A stretch of DNA of 64,000 nt from CAVVNC01 sp963750015 (GCA_963750015.1 CAVVPU010000016.1:62001-126000), one strand, 5' to 3'; positions 54,082 to 63,045 are shown, counted from the stretch's first letter. Notes: generated by a model not told the origin, from the sequence alone. Made by a program: numbers and translations.

Positions 54082-56244
54082 GGTGGTCAAGCTGAAGGAC
54101 TGGCTTGAGCGTCACGGACCGGCTATAGGGGAACTGATCGGGAAGAAGCTCACCCCTGTCTACGATCCCCTCGCACCCGAGGGAGTAAAGGAATATGCAG
54201 ATAAGCTCCCTGCCCTTTTGAAGACGCCCTACTCCGTTCAGGCGGAGGTGATCAAAGCATCGGCGAAAGCATTGTTCAAGGCGGGAAGAAAGAGGATCTT
54301 CGTGGTGGGAGAAATGGGCTCAGGCAAGACCCTGCTTGCGCTCGCCACCCAGTACATGTTCCCCAGGCCGGCGCGGGTTCTCGTCCTCTGTCCCACGACG
54401 CTTGTCAACAAGTGGATCAGGGAAGCGAAGGAGACGATTCCCGGGGTGCGTGCGATCGATCTCACGGTGCCGAAGGTCATCACGCTGTTGCAGCAGTTCC
54501 GGCACTTCCCGAAGAAACCGGAGGTCCCCGAGATCTACGTCATGTCGAAAGAAAAGGCGAAGCTCTCCTATCCCTGGCGGCCGGCGGCGCTTACGAAGAA
54601 GCACGACTTCAGGGTCTTCTGCCCCCGGTGCGCGGCGGTTGCCATAGAGAACGACGAGTACCTCACGATGGAGGACCTGAGGAAGAAACGACGCACGTGC
54701 GGCGCCTGCGGCAGCCCGTTCTGGCAGGCCGACAGGTCGCTGAGGCGCTTCGCCCCCGCGGAGTATATCAAGAAGTATCTGAAACGGTATTGGGACCTCA
54801 TCGTTATCGACGAGATCCAGGCCTACAAGGCGGAAGGCACCCTTCAGGGAAGAGCCATGGGGAGCCTGCTTTCCGCGATCCCCTATGCCGCCTGCCTCAC
54901 GGGCACGCTCAACGGGGGCTACGCCGACGATCTCTTCGCACTTCTCTTCAGGATGAACCCGGGGCAGCTCATCGCCGACGGGTTCGACTATGGGGCGTCG
55001 AACAAGTTCCTCGCGACCTATGGCACGATCGAGGAGGTGAGGAAGATCGAGGAAGAGGACACGCGAAGGGGAAGGGGCCGGAAAAAAGGGGATATCACAC
55101 GGCGGCGCCCGGGCGTCTCTCCCGTCGCCATCGGAAAGTACCTCCTCGACAAGTCGGTGTTCATCCGTTTGGCCGACGTCATCGATGGCCTGCCCCCTTA
55201 TGAGGAGATCGTCCTCAACTACACCATGACGAACCGAGCAGAGCGGCCGAGTACGGGATGCTTCAGGCCCTGCTCAAGAGCGCCGTCGTAAAGTACCACA
55301 CGAAGGCTTTGGGCGCCATGCTTCAGGCCCTCATGTCCTATCCCGATTCGTGCGTCGCCTTCCCCGAGGAGATCGAGATCGCGGACCGCACGGCGGGTCA
55401 GGTGCTGGAAGTGATCGATGCCCCCAGAGTGCAGCTCGAGGACGGGGAGCTCTTGCCAAAGGAAGAGGACCTCGTCGCGATCGCGAAGAAAGAAAAGAGG
55501 GAGGGGCGAAAGCTCCTCTGCTACGTGGTCTTCTCAGGGCTCCGGGACATACGCCCCCGCATCAAGGAAGTGCTCGAGGCGCACCGGATACGAACGGGGG
55601 TGCTCGATAAGTCGGTCGCGCCGAAGAAGCGGGAAGAATGGCTCAAAACCCATTCGTGCGAGTTCGACGTGCTCATCGCGAACGTGGAGCTCGTGAAGGA
55701 AGGCCTCGATCTCTACGACTTCCCCTCGATTTTTTTCTACCAGACGGGACACAACATCTTCACCCTGCGCCAGGGCGCGAGAAGGAGTTGGCGCATCGGC
55801 CAGAGGAAAGCGGTGAGAGTCTACTTCGGGGTCTACCGGAACACCATGCAGGAGCTTGCGCTCGCCCTCACGGCGAAGAAGCTGGAAGCGGCTCTGCTCG
55901 TCGAAGGGGAACTGCCCGAAGGACTCGCCGACTATTCGTCCGACGAGGGGTCGATCATGCAGGAGCTCGGGCGTGCCCTCATCGAAGGCACGGCAAATAC
56001 CGCCGCGGAGAAGGCATGGGCGAGATTCCGGAAAAAGGAGATCGAGGCCCATCTCGGGATCGGCGGCAAGGAGCAGATCTTTTCCGTTCCCGCACATCGC
56101 GGCCTCACTTCCGTGACGGACAACATCACCGTCAAGGTCTCGTTCCTCGACGGTAAAAAGCGAAGCAGGTCCGTCGTGGAAGTCGCCTATGGCGACCTCG
56201 ACAAGGTCGCTGCAGGGAGACCCGTCCAATTCGCCCTTTTCTAA
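54074..56244 (+). CDS. SNF2-like DEAD/DEAH helicase with a zinc ribbon, frameshifted
   Basis: A protein of about 723 residues. Walker A GEMGSGKT is at 79-86, the DEAD-box equivalent is VIDEIQAYKAE, and ACLTGTLNGGY is motif III. A zinc ribbon (CPRCAA ... CGACGSPFW) is inserted near 185-215. The second frame carries helicase domain 2 with FFYQTGHNIFTLRQGARRSW and RIGQRKAVRVYFGVY (motif VI). A missing base near 55238-55248 joins the two frames. It resembles plasmid- and phage-borne SNF2-type helicases acting on DNA in recombination or anti-restriction. The start is GTG. Confidence 0.75.
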
Positions 56245-56265
56245 AACCACTACAGGAGAGAAAAT

Positions 56266-57261
56266 ATGAATACGAATGCCGCGCGAGACGCGGATACCCC
56301 TATCCGCCCCCATCTGGTTTATGGTCTCATGACCGTAGACGAGGCGATAGAGACAAGAAACCACATGTGCGTACACTATCAGGAATGCCTCGCCCTCGCA
56401 GCGAAGGACAGGCAGGCGACGGGCTTCGACTGCACCGACTGCGACGGCGGGGTAGTATCTGCGGCTCGCGACGAGGGGCTTCTCTTCGACATGCAGCCGC
56501 CCTTCGAGCTCAAATTAGTCCCGGTCGCTAAAATCGACATCGACTACGAGATCGCACAAAAGACGATAACAAAGCTCGCCGGTTCCGTCGAGACCCTCGG
56601 GATACTTCAGACCGTGCTTCTCCAGAAGACGGGACAAGGAACCTTGAGGGTCGTCGGGGGAAAGAGACGGGTCCTCTCCGCGAAAAGCGCGGGAAGATCG
56701 ACGGTGCCGGCCATGGTGTTCGACGAGCGCGTGCCGGAAGGAACCATATGGATATACGCGGCCGTGGAGAATATGATGAGAGCGGCCAACCCCGGGTTCG
56801 AGGCGGAGGCGCTTTTGAAAATCCTTGCGCTCAACAACTGGACGATCAAGGAGGCGTCCGAGAAGCTCGGCTTCCCCCTTCAGCTCATGAAGGAGAGGCT
56901 CAAGCTCACCAGGCTCATACCGGAGATGTTTCACCGGCTCAAGGCGGGCACGGTGACGGCAACACAAGCGAAAAGGGTCGCATCCCTCCCGGAGGAAGAG
57001 CAGAAGAGGCTCGCGGGCATGGAGAAGCTCACTTCTTCCGACATACAGACGGCCTACCGGTCGAACAAGCTCGACGCACTTCTCGCGCAGGAGGACCTTT
57101 TCGAGGTGCCCGTTGCGGTGAAGCCAAACTTAAGGATCGTCAAGGACCAGATGGAGGGCATCCTCGCCTCCACGTATCAGGTGCGGGGCGACGAACGCCT
57201 GCTGAGCGCCGCCCTCGACCTCGTGAAGAGGTATGAGGCGTCACTCGGAGGTGACGAATGA
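56266..57261 (+). CDS. ParB-like protein 3
   Basis: A 331-residue protein. After a cysteine-containing N-terminus (HMCVHYQECLALA, FDCTDCDGG) comes a ParB-type nuclease/CTPase-like domain (KIDIDYEIAQKTITKLAGSV, GTLRVVGGKRRVLSAKSAG). KorB-like helices follow, with an HTH (ALNNWTIKEASEKLGFPLQLMKERL). It differs from the two coiled-coil ParB-like proteins in layout. It sits in an operon with the helicase, 21 bases downstream, and overlaps the next gene by four bases. The cysteines may bind zinc or a cluster. Confidence 0.7.
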   Translation: MNTNAARDADTPIRPHLVYGLMTVDEAIETRNHMCVHYQECLALAAKDRQATGFDCTDCDGGVVSAARDEGLLFDMQPPFELKLVPVAKIDIDYEIAQKTITKLAGSVETLGILQTVLLQKTGQGTLRVVGGKRRVLSAKSAGRSTVPAMVFDERVPEGTIWIYAAVENMMRAANPGFEAEALLKILALNNWTIKEASEKLGFPLQLMKERLKLTRLIPEMFHRLKAGTVTATQAKRVASLPEEEQKRLAGMEKLTSSDIQTAYRSNKLDALLAQEDLFEVPVAVKPNLRIVKDQMEGILASTYQVRGDERLLSAALDLVKRYEASLGGDE

Positions 57262-57887
57262 TCAGGGGCTGCGGAAAGAGAAAGGCAGGAGGGGTCTATG
57301 TGATGTCCGAGCTCGGGCCCGATGGCGTTCCCCTGGAGGCGGTGATGATCGATCCGCCCATACCGTATGATGGCGGGCCGTTCAGGGCGCCCCAGTTGGT
57401 TCGCAAAGATGGCGTCGCCCACCTCGTCTTCTGGGTAGGCGCGGAGTTCTACGAGTACCCATGCGACTTCCTGGAGGAGACGCGAAGGCTCGGGGTGTCG
57501 CGAAGGGTGCCTGTGGATTTTCCCCTGGAGGAGATGACCAGTTCCTCGATGATGTTCTTTGTCCATTCGAAGGCGATTATCGAGAACTACGAGGTTCTTC
57601 CCCCGCCGGAGTACTGCCCGAAGGTAAATGAGAAGCATCTGCGTAACGAAGAGTACTGCCTGGGACACACCTACCAGATGGGCGAGGATGCGACGCGGAC
57701 GGTGGGAGAGATCACCTACGCCGCCCATCCCGCGACACCGAGTGAACCGCTAGTGCTCAGCGCAGGAGTTTTTCTTCGGATGCCCATCACGGGGGTCGAC
57801 CATATCCTGAAGGAGGGAGAGGCCGATCCGCGCATGAAGGCAAAACGCGAGAAGATGACAATCCCCCTCAATTACACGACAGAATAG
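57258..57887 (+). CDS. Protein of unknown function
   Basis: A 209-residue soluble protein with mixed beta and loop sequence (VSRRVPVDFPLEEMTSSSMM, GEITYAAHPATPSEPLVLSA). No family recognised. The ATG overlaps the ParB-like stop (ATGA), and a terminator follows its stop, so it closes the operon that began at 53872. It is most likely an element-specific accessory protein. Confidence 0.6.
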   Translation: MIRGCGKRKAGGVYVMSELGPDGVPLEAVMIDPPIPYDGGPFRAPQLVRKDGVAHLVFWVGAEFYEYPCDFLEETRRLGVSRRVPVDFPLEEMTSSSMMFFVHSKAIIENYEVLPPPEYCPKVNEKHLRNEEYCLGHTYQMGEDATRTVGEITYAAHPATPSEPLVLSAGVFLRMPITGVDHILKEGEADPRMKAKREKMTIPLNYTTE

Positions 57888-57893
57888 CTTTCA

Positions 57894-57946
57894 GGACCCC
57901 GGAAAAAGAGCCGCTCTTTGCGGCTCGCCTCCCGGGGTCCTTTTTT
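57894..57946 (+). terminator. Rho-independent terminator
   Basis: GGACCCCGG and CCGGGGTCC pair around an inner hairpin (GAGCCGC/GCGGCTC) and are followed by six T. It ends the 53872-57887 operon and lies just before the promoter-like motif of the next. Confidence 0.92.
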
Positions 57947-57950
57947 CCGC

Positions 57951-58002
57951 CAAGTAATATCATGACAGCTTAAGTCTCTTTTGTAGGCTTCCGAATCAGC
58001 CC
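57951..58002 (+). repeat. Conserved ~50-base leader repeat, copy C
   Basis: It begins CAAGTAATATCATGACAG and ends TTCCGAATCAGCCC, as in copy B, with a few substitutions. It contains the promoter-like motif at 57952-57960 and points to the gene cluster that starts at 58067. Confidence 0.8.
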
Positions 58003-58066
58003 GCTTCTCCTCACATCAGGAGAATCCCCATGGGCATCCCATGCAAAAAATCTCAGGAGAAAAATC

Positions 58067-58492
58067 ATGAAGAAACTCATTGTTCTCATTGCGGGAATCA
58101 TCATCATTGCGCCGGCGCTCTGTTATGCCGGAGATGCGGCAACGAATGAATGCGCGGAAAGCGCCTGCGCCGTCGGCGCCGCAACACCGGCTGCAACACC
58201 GGAGAGCACGGAATCCGCACCCGAAAAACCCGCCGGAAATGAAAGCACCGTCGAGCATGCGGCACACGCAATCGAACGAGCGACCACCGCGACATCGATC
58301 GCGTGCGGGATCTCCCCTGCTCCGGGCCTGGCCGCCCTCCCCTGCCTTGCGGTGGACACGGTGAACTTCGCGTCCAAGGCGGTGGGGTGGATTGTGCGGC
58401 ACGTGACAACAAGAAGTGAGGAAGGAGACAGCAATGCCGCCGGACTCACTGACATAACAAAAACCAAGGAGCCAAGTTATGATCATCGATAG
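58067..58492 (+). CDS. Small secreted protein upstream of the DnaN gene
   Basis: A 141-residue protein with a signal peptide (MKKLIVLIAGIIIIAPALCYA), an acidic alanine- and proline-rich stretch and a glycine/alanine-rich hydrophobic segment (ATSIACGISPAPGLAALPCL). AGGAG lies before the ATG. It overlaps the clamp gene by 14 bases. Family unknown; a small envelope protein is likely. Confidence 0.6.
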   Translation: MKKLIVLIAGIIIIAPALCYAGDAATNECAESACAVGAATPAATPESTESAPEKPAGNESTVEHAAHAIERATTATSIACGISPAPGLAALPCLAVDTVNFASKAVGWIVRHVTTRSEEGDSNAAGLTDITKTKEPSYDHR

Positions 58493-59565
58493 AAAAACGC
58501 TTATCGAACCCATGGAAAGAGTTGTCGCCATATCCGGGCGGAACAAGACCCTCCCCGTCCTCGACAACGTGCTCATCGAACTGGGCACGGACGCAAGCAA
58601 GGTGACCGCCACCGATTTATCGACCACGGCGATCGCGAGAATCCCCTATGCCGCCGGGGAAGCGACAACGCTTCTCGTCCACGGCGATGCTTTCTGCGGG
58701 CTTCTTAAGGAGCTTGACCCGGGGGATATCGAGATTTCCGTGAACGGAAACATCGAAGTGAAACAGCACAACGCGCGGTTTACGGTCGTCCCGCGGGACC
58801 CCCGGGAGTTCCCGGAGGTGACGACGGACAGAGGACACGGGACAGTCGTTTGCCATTCCCTCATCGACGCTCAGGAGGATTCTCGAGAGGACCGCCTACG
58901 CGGTGTCTGCCTCGCACGATGTCTCCCGGCTCACGCTTGCCGGCCTCTGCGTGGAATGCGCAGGCGGCGTGCTCACCGCGGTGGGAACCGACGGTATACG
59001 GATGGCGGTGCTCGAGGAGACGCTTGAGGACAAAAAGGACATGAGCAGGGTAATCGTCCCGCGGCAGGCCCTCCAGGATCTCCGGGTGCTCGCCGCGAAG
59101 GAAGGTCAGATCCTCGTGAAGAGGTTAGAAAAGCAGCTTCTCTTCATCGGGCAGGACATGACGATCGCCGCGAGCCTCCTGGACGTGGTGTTTCCCGACT
59201 ATAAGGCGATCCTTGCAACAAAACATAGGAACATCATCTCGGTGAACAGGGAGGCCTTCCTGAAGGGACTCAAGAAGGTCATGACCATTGCCTCCGACGA
59301 TCCCGTGAAACTCACCGCGCGCGCGGAAGAACTCGTGCTTTACGTGGAGGCAGAGATCGGGCGGGCGAAAGAGACCGTGAGCGCCACATCCACGGGCGAA
59401 GGCGAGATATCGGCGCACTTTCAGGCGAAATTTCTCGCCGATCTGTTTTCGAGGATTCCCGACGACACGGTGCTCATCGAGGCGCCCGAGCAGTATGGGC
59501 ATTTCTTCTTCAAGGGGGTCAACAGCCCCGGATACGTGACGGTGCTCATGCCGATCAGGATGTAA
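58479..59565 (+). CDS. dnaN: DNA polymerase III beta sliding clamp, frameshifted
   Basis: A protein of about 362 residues, the normal clamp length, with the three-domain DnaN plan: RNKTLPVLDNVLIEL and LLKELDPGDIEISVNGN in domain 1, TLRRILERTAYAVS ... GTDGIRMAV in domain 2, and NREAFLKGLKKVMTIASDD ... YVTVLMPIRM in domain 3. One extra G at 58839-58841 breaks the frame; without it HGQSFAIPSSTLRRIL reads through. The C-terminal LMPIRM ends as in other clamps. Chromosomes carry their own clamp, so an element-borne copy suggests its own replication or repair needs. Confidence 0.88.
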
Positions 59566-59575
59566 GGAGGGTTTC

Positions 59576-59809
59576 ATGGAAGAGACACTCACACTCAGCG
59601 TATGCGTGAAAAGGAAGGATATGGAGCGGATCCTCGATATCGGCGCGATGCCCAACCGGGAGGTCAAGGGCACTGCCCTCGAAAAAGAGTACGATGCAAT
59701 CCAAAAGGCTTTCGGGTATGCGGTGATGGAAGCCTATCGGACCATCGGGCCCATGCCGCAAAAGGAGCGGGAATCGGAAGGTCCCTCATACGGTCATGCG
59801 AATGCTTGA
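59576..59809 (+). CDS. Small protein of unknown function
   Basis: A 77-residue protein starting 10 bases after the dnaN stop with AGGAGGG upstream. Sequence such as VCVKRKDMERILDIGAMPNR and IQKAFGYAVMEAYRTIG suggests a small helical protein. No family recognised. It belongs to the dnaN operon. Confidence 0.6.
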   Translation: MEETLTLSVCVKRKDMERILDIGAMPNREVKGTALEKEYDAIQKAFGYAVMEAYRTIGPMPQKERESEGPSYGHANA

Positions 59810-59845
59810 CAAAACGCGAACATACGATCAAACTAGGAGGTAGCG

Positions 59846-60118
59846 ATGGAGGCTCAACAAGTGAGCAGCGCCGTACAAATCTACAAGATATTCTCGAAAA
59901 AGGGATTCACTGAAGAGGAGGCGGGCATCATCGCCACCGCCCTCGAACAGAAGGACAATCTCGCGACCAAGGATGACGTGCACGAGGTGGTGGACAAGCT
60001 ACACCAGACCAACATCAGGATGGTCGGCTTCGGCATTGCCATACTCGCCGCTATTTTCGTCACGAATCCGCGAGTTCTCGATCTCATATGTAAATTGTGG
60101 GGTGCACTCCCGAAGTAG
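59846..60118 (+). CDS. Small membrane-anchored coiled-coil protein
   Basis: A 90-residue protein with a helical start (AVQIYKIFSKKGFTEEEAG), a short coiled-coil (LATKDDVHEVVDKLHQ) and one C-terminal hydrophobic helix (MVGFGIAILAAIFV). AGGAGG lies before the ATG. The layout resembles DUF1640/CCDC90-type small proteins. It ends the dnaN operon, followed by a terminator. Confidence 0.65.
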   Translation: MEAQQVSSAVQIYKIFSKKGFTEEEAGIIATALEQKDNLATKDDVHEVVDKLHQTNIRMVGFGIAILAAIFVTNPRVLDLICKLWGALPK

Positions 60119-60141
60119 GACGCACCCCGAAGTACCCTCTC

Positions 60142-60171
60142 AAAGGACGGTCCCCATGACGTCCTTTTTTT
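60142..60171 (+). terminator. Rho-independent terminator after the dnaN operon
   Basis: AAAGGACG and CGTCCTTT pair across a ten-base loop and are followed by a run of T. A near copy of the hairpin sequence occurs at 60318-60340. Confidence 0.8.
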
Positions 60172-60317
60172 CGCGCTGCCCTCCCTCTCCTATCAGTCGC
60201 GTGGTATCGCACTACAGACGATCCTCCGGGTGTGCTGGAGGCCCACCTCATGGAGGCGATACGCGATCTCAGGGGTTAAAACCGGGGGCGCAATCGCTGG
60301 GCATCCCCGGGTCTTCA

Positions 60318-60340
60318 TAAGGACGGTCCCCATGACGTCT
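60318..60340 (+). repeat. Second copy of the AGGACGGTCCCCATGACGTC hairpin sequence
   Basis: The 20-base sequence at 60144-60163 is repeated exactly near 60320-60339, 11 bases past the stop of the leftward gene at 60351. It can form the same stem with one G-T pair but has no T run in either direction. Confidence 0.7.
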
Positions 60341-60350
60341 TTACTTCTAC

Positions 60351-60659
60351 TCAGTTGATGAAAGGGGTACCTTTCGGCCGCTGAAATCTGAGGGGGGTCT
60401 GAGTGTTGTCGTGGGGGCAGGTGTAAACGACCGTGAAGACGCCATCCTCGTACCGGGTCTCCCAGCGTTCCTCGAGGCCTTGTACGTCGAAGGCGTAACC
60501 GCACAGGCCGCACTCCATTTTCTCCATGACGTACCCTATGCTCTTCAAATGCTCCAGAAAGAGTTCCCTGAACTTCTCGGCTCCGTAGGGGTCCTTCCGG
60601 GCCTCGGGAGATTCGAAAAGCTCCTGCATTTCCTTGAGGATCACGTCGGGGTCTCGCAT
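60351..60659 (-). CDS. Small zinc-ribbon-like protein
   Basis: A 102-residue protein with a helical N-terminus (VILKEMQELFESPEARKD) and a possible zinc ribbon (MECGLCGYAFDV ... YTCPHDN). AGGAGGAT lies five bases before the ATG at 60659; an ATG at 60662 is too close to the site. It is the last gene of the leftward unit begun by the PH-domain gene. Function unknown. Confidence 0.6.
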   Translation of the reverse strand: MRDPDVILKEMQELFESPEARKDPYGAEKFRELFLEHLKSIGYVMEKMECGLCGYAFDVQGLEERWETRYEDGVFTVVYTCPHDNTQTPLRFQRPKGTPFIN

Positions 60660-60700
60660 CATATCCTCCTAAAAGAGATTCTCATGGAACCGGTGCTTTG

Positions 60701-61426
60701 TCAAAGTGTTTTGAGTCTCCATCCGCGGCCGTTGGCGACCGGTTTCGCTTTCGCGTCCTTCGGCATCTCTTCCGCCCGGGCAGGCTCGGGGTGCTCGGCA
60801 AAGTAGCGGGGGACGTCGGGCTTTTCATACTCGATCGTGACACCCCCGCCGCAATGGGGGCAGCCGATCGCGAAGGGAGGGACGGTTCCCGCAGGGACCT
60901 TGAGGACCCTGTCCTCTACGTAGCGGTTCCGCTGGTCCGTGACGCTCGCGGGTTCCGGCTTGATCCATTCCTCCCTCTTCTCGCTGAGCACATTCTTCAG
61001 GAGTTGCGGTTTTTCCACGAACCGGATGACCGTTTCTCCGTCCTTGGCGGCGGTCTGCACCGAGACGGTTCCGTAGTTGAACATCCTCCCGTAGATGGTC
61101 TGTTCCACGGTGATGTCGTTGATCTTGTCGAGGGTGTTCTCCTTGGAGTTGTTCGTCACGATGCCCCACTGATCGATGAGCCGGAAGTTCGTCACGATCC
61201 AGATGTTGGTTCTTCTGTCGAGATAGACGTAGAGGAGCCACAAGGCGGCAAAGATGAAGGCGAAGGGAGCGAAGGAGTCGAGGAAGGCGCGGAGCCCCAT
61301 GAGTCTCGTGCGTACCACGTAGTAGACAAGGACAGCGGCCAGGGTGAGAACGGGCTTTACAAGGACAAGCCAGTGTTTCTTGACAACGAGAGCGACGGTT
61401 TCACCCGATTGGAGTTTCGATCGCAC
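60701..61426 (-). CDS. PH-domain (YdbT/DUF304-like) membrane protein with zinc ribbon
   Basis: A 241-residue protein with two transmembrane helices (residues about 20-65), then a bacterial PH domain (TNIWIVTNFRLIDQWGIVTN, ENTLDKINDITVEQTIYGRM, NYGTVSVQTAA) and a short zinc-ribbon-like segment (IGCPHCGGG). The start is GTG with AGGAGGA. The AAGTAGTAT motif is 30 bases upstream. Proteins of this group are membrane-stress or surface-associated; the role here is unknown. Confidence 0.75.
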   Translation of the reverse strand: MRSKLQSGETVALVVKKHWLVLVKPVLTLAAVLVYYVVRTRLMGLRAFLDSFAPFAFIFAALWLLYVYLDRRTNIWIVTNFRLIDQWGIVTNNSKENTLDKINDITVEQTIYGRMFNYGTVSVQTAAKDGETVIRFVEKPQLLKNVLSEKREEWIKPEPASVTDQRNRYVEDRVLKVPAGTVPPFAIGCPHCGGGVTIEYEKPDVPRYFAEHPEPARAEEMPKDAKAKPVANGRGWRLKTL

Positions 61427-61456
61427 GTATTCCTCCTGTGTTTGATTTGTAAGGGG

Positions 61457-61465
61457 ATACTACTT
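61457..61465 (-). promoter_or_regulatory. AAGTAGTAT promoter-like motif ahead of the PH-domain gene
   Basis: AAGTAGTAT reads leftward 30 bases before the GTG at 61426, in the space after the HerA-like gene. Confidence 0.55.
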
Positions 61466-61502
61466 TCGAGGCGGGCACCATGCGCAGAAAGGCTCGTTCT
61501 TT

Positions 61503-62756
61503 TCAGTACCGTCTCACCAGATAGAACTCACCCCTGTTGAGCGGCCGTGTCGAGAACATGCAGTCCTTACGGGGCTCGACCTTCCTCAGGCGGCCTTCGT
61601 CTATTCCGAAGGTTTTGGCCACCGCCCGGTGCACGACGGGCTCGACGGCAAATACCATCTTGGTCGCCGTGTTGAGGAGGATGTCGTTGTTGAACTTCAG
61701 CGGGTTCTGCGTTGCGAGAATGAGGCCCAGGCCGAACTTTCGTCCCTCCTGGACGGTGCGGACGATCATGTGCTCGATCCGGGGAACTTCAAGAAAGAAC
61801 GAGCATTCATCGATGACGATGTAGTGGCGGACGTGGCCGCGCTCGCCGGCCCGGGTGAATCGGTCGAGGAGCCTCTTGATCGTGTAGTAGGCTGCGAGCT
61901 TGCGTTGTTCGTCTTCGAGGTATTTCATGTTAAGGCGCACGTTCGTGAGGGGGGTTTCGTTCTTGACGAAGACGTCGGTGTTGTTGAGATTCTGGATCCT
62001 GTTCCGAAGACCGACGAGGCCTTTCGGGTCGCTGTAGGTGAGGAAGTCGGGATCGTGGAGGATGCCTTTTCGCAGGTACTCCTCATACAGACGGACGAGG
62101 GATGAAATGGTCTCGGCGATCCGCGCCTCCGCGTCGGGTGACGGGCTCTTTTCCAGTTTCTCGAGGGCCTTCTTCTTTCTGTAAAGCGCCTGCAGTTTAT
62201 CGATCTCATGGTCAGCGGCGCCATTGCTTCCTCCTATCATGAGCTTCTTGTACTTGTAGCCGATGAACCTCTCCAAGTCCTTGAGATCGGGGTAGGTGTG
62301 CTGCGCCCACGATGGCGGATCGTCCTGCCTGATCTTGTTGGCCCCATAGAGGTCCATGATGACGTTGAAGAGCATATTCACCTGCACCGGTCCCATTTTG
62401 TGGGTCCCCGCCAGTTCATTGAGCAGCTCAATGAAGTTACTCGCGTTGCTCTTCGGACCCGCATAGCGGGCGTCGGGGTTGACGGTGAGGGGGTTCACGC
62501 CGGAGGCCGAGCCGTACCCGAGACGGTACTCCCGGACAATGCTGTCAATGACACCAAGATCGCCATGGATGTCGATCACCGTGAAGGAGATGCCCGAGGC
62601 GGAGAACGCCTCGATGATCTGCCTGATCGTGTAGGTCTTCCCTGTTCCCGTTGCCCCGGAAATGCACAGGTGCGGGTTCGGGCATCGGTCCGGCTGCCAC
62701 GCTATGGGCGTTTCGCTGGTCGTTCCCACCTTGTACAGCACGTGTCGCTCTCCCAT
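61503..62756 (-). CDS. HerA/VirB4-like P-loop ATPase
   Basis: A 417-residue ATPase. Walker A SGATGTGKTYT spans 33-43 and FTVIDIHGDLG follows. HYIVIDECSFFL is the Walker B, and GRKFGLGLILATQNP is typical of the HerA/FtsK/VirB4 superfamily. A helical insertion occupies the middle (about 150-250). No transmembrane helix is seen. It may translocate DNA or work with the type IV secretion machinery as a second coupling ATPase. It has its own AAGTAATA motif upstream. Confidence 0.75.
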   Translation of the reverse strand: MGERHVLYKVGTTSETPIAWQPDRCPNPHLCISGATGTGKTYTIRQIIEAFSASGISFTVIDIHGDLGVIDSIVREYRLGYGSASGVNPLTVNPDARYAGPKSNASNFIELLNELAGTHKMGPVQVNMLFNVIMDLYGANKIRQDDPPSWAQHTYPDLKDLERFIGYKYKKLMIGGSNGAADHEIDKLQALYRKKKALEKLEKSPSPDAEARIAETISSLVRLYEEYLRKGILHDPDFLTYSDPKGLVGLRNRIQNLNNTDVFVKNETPLTNVRLNMKYLEDEQRKLAAYYTIKRLLDRFTRAGERGHVRHYIVIDECSFFLEVPRIEHMIVRTVQEGRKFGLGLILATQNPLKFNNDILLNTATKMVFAVEPVVHRAVAKTFGIDEGRLRKVEPRKDCMFSTRPLNRGEFYLVRRY

Positions 62757-62787
62757 GGAGACTCCTTTTTGCGCTGGGCTGCAAGGG

Positions 62788-62795
62788 TATTACTT
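62788..62795 (-). promoter_or_regulatory. AAGTAATA promoter-like motif ahead of the HerA-like gene
   Basis: AAGTAATAC reads leftward 31 bases before the ATG at 62756. AAAGGAG follows as ribosome site. Confidence 0.55.
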
Positions 62796-62827
62796 TAAGG
62801 CAGGGAAAAATAGTTGACTGATGTATA

Positions 62828-62844
62828 TATCGCGTTATGCGATA
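62828..62844. promoter_or_regulatory. Inverted repeat TATCGC-N5-GCGATA, probable operator of the RHH gene
   Basis: A 17-base inverted repeat ends nine bases before the ATG at 62854 and lies in an AT-rich promoter-like stretch (TTGACT at 62814, TATATAT at 62824). The RHH protein encoded next is the natural candidate to bind it. Confidence 0.6.
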
Positions 62845-62853
62845 GGGACTATT

Positions 62854-63045
62854 ATGTCGGATCGAAAGAAATCGGGGGAGGGGCACAGCCTTCTGTTGAA
62901 TCTGAGCCTCGAGGAAAAGGCCATTCTTGACGAAAAGGCGGAAGCACTGGGCCTCGACAGATCGGCGTTTCTCCGATTTCTCATCCGGACCGCGGATGTC
63001 TCCACCGTGACCACCGCGTTGAAAGTGTCCAAAAAGGGAGGATGA
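62854..63045 (+). CDS. Small ribbon-helix-helix protein
   Basis: A 63-residue protein in which HSLLLNLSLEEKAILDEKAEALGLDRSAFLRFLIRT fits the RHH fold of CopG/Arc-type repressors and antitoxins (given here as HSLLLNLSLEEK and LGLDRSAFLRFLI). No ribosome site is seen before the ATG. It is divergent from the HerA-like gene, with a palindromic operator between. No toxin gene is recognised beside it, so repression of its own and the neighbouring promoter is the likelier role. Confidence 0.7.
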   Translation: MSDRKKSGEGHSLLLNLSLEEKAILDEKAEALGLDRSAFLRFLIRTADVSTVTTALKVSKKGG

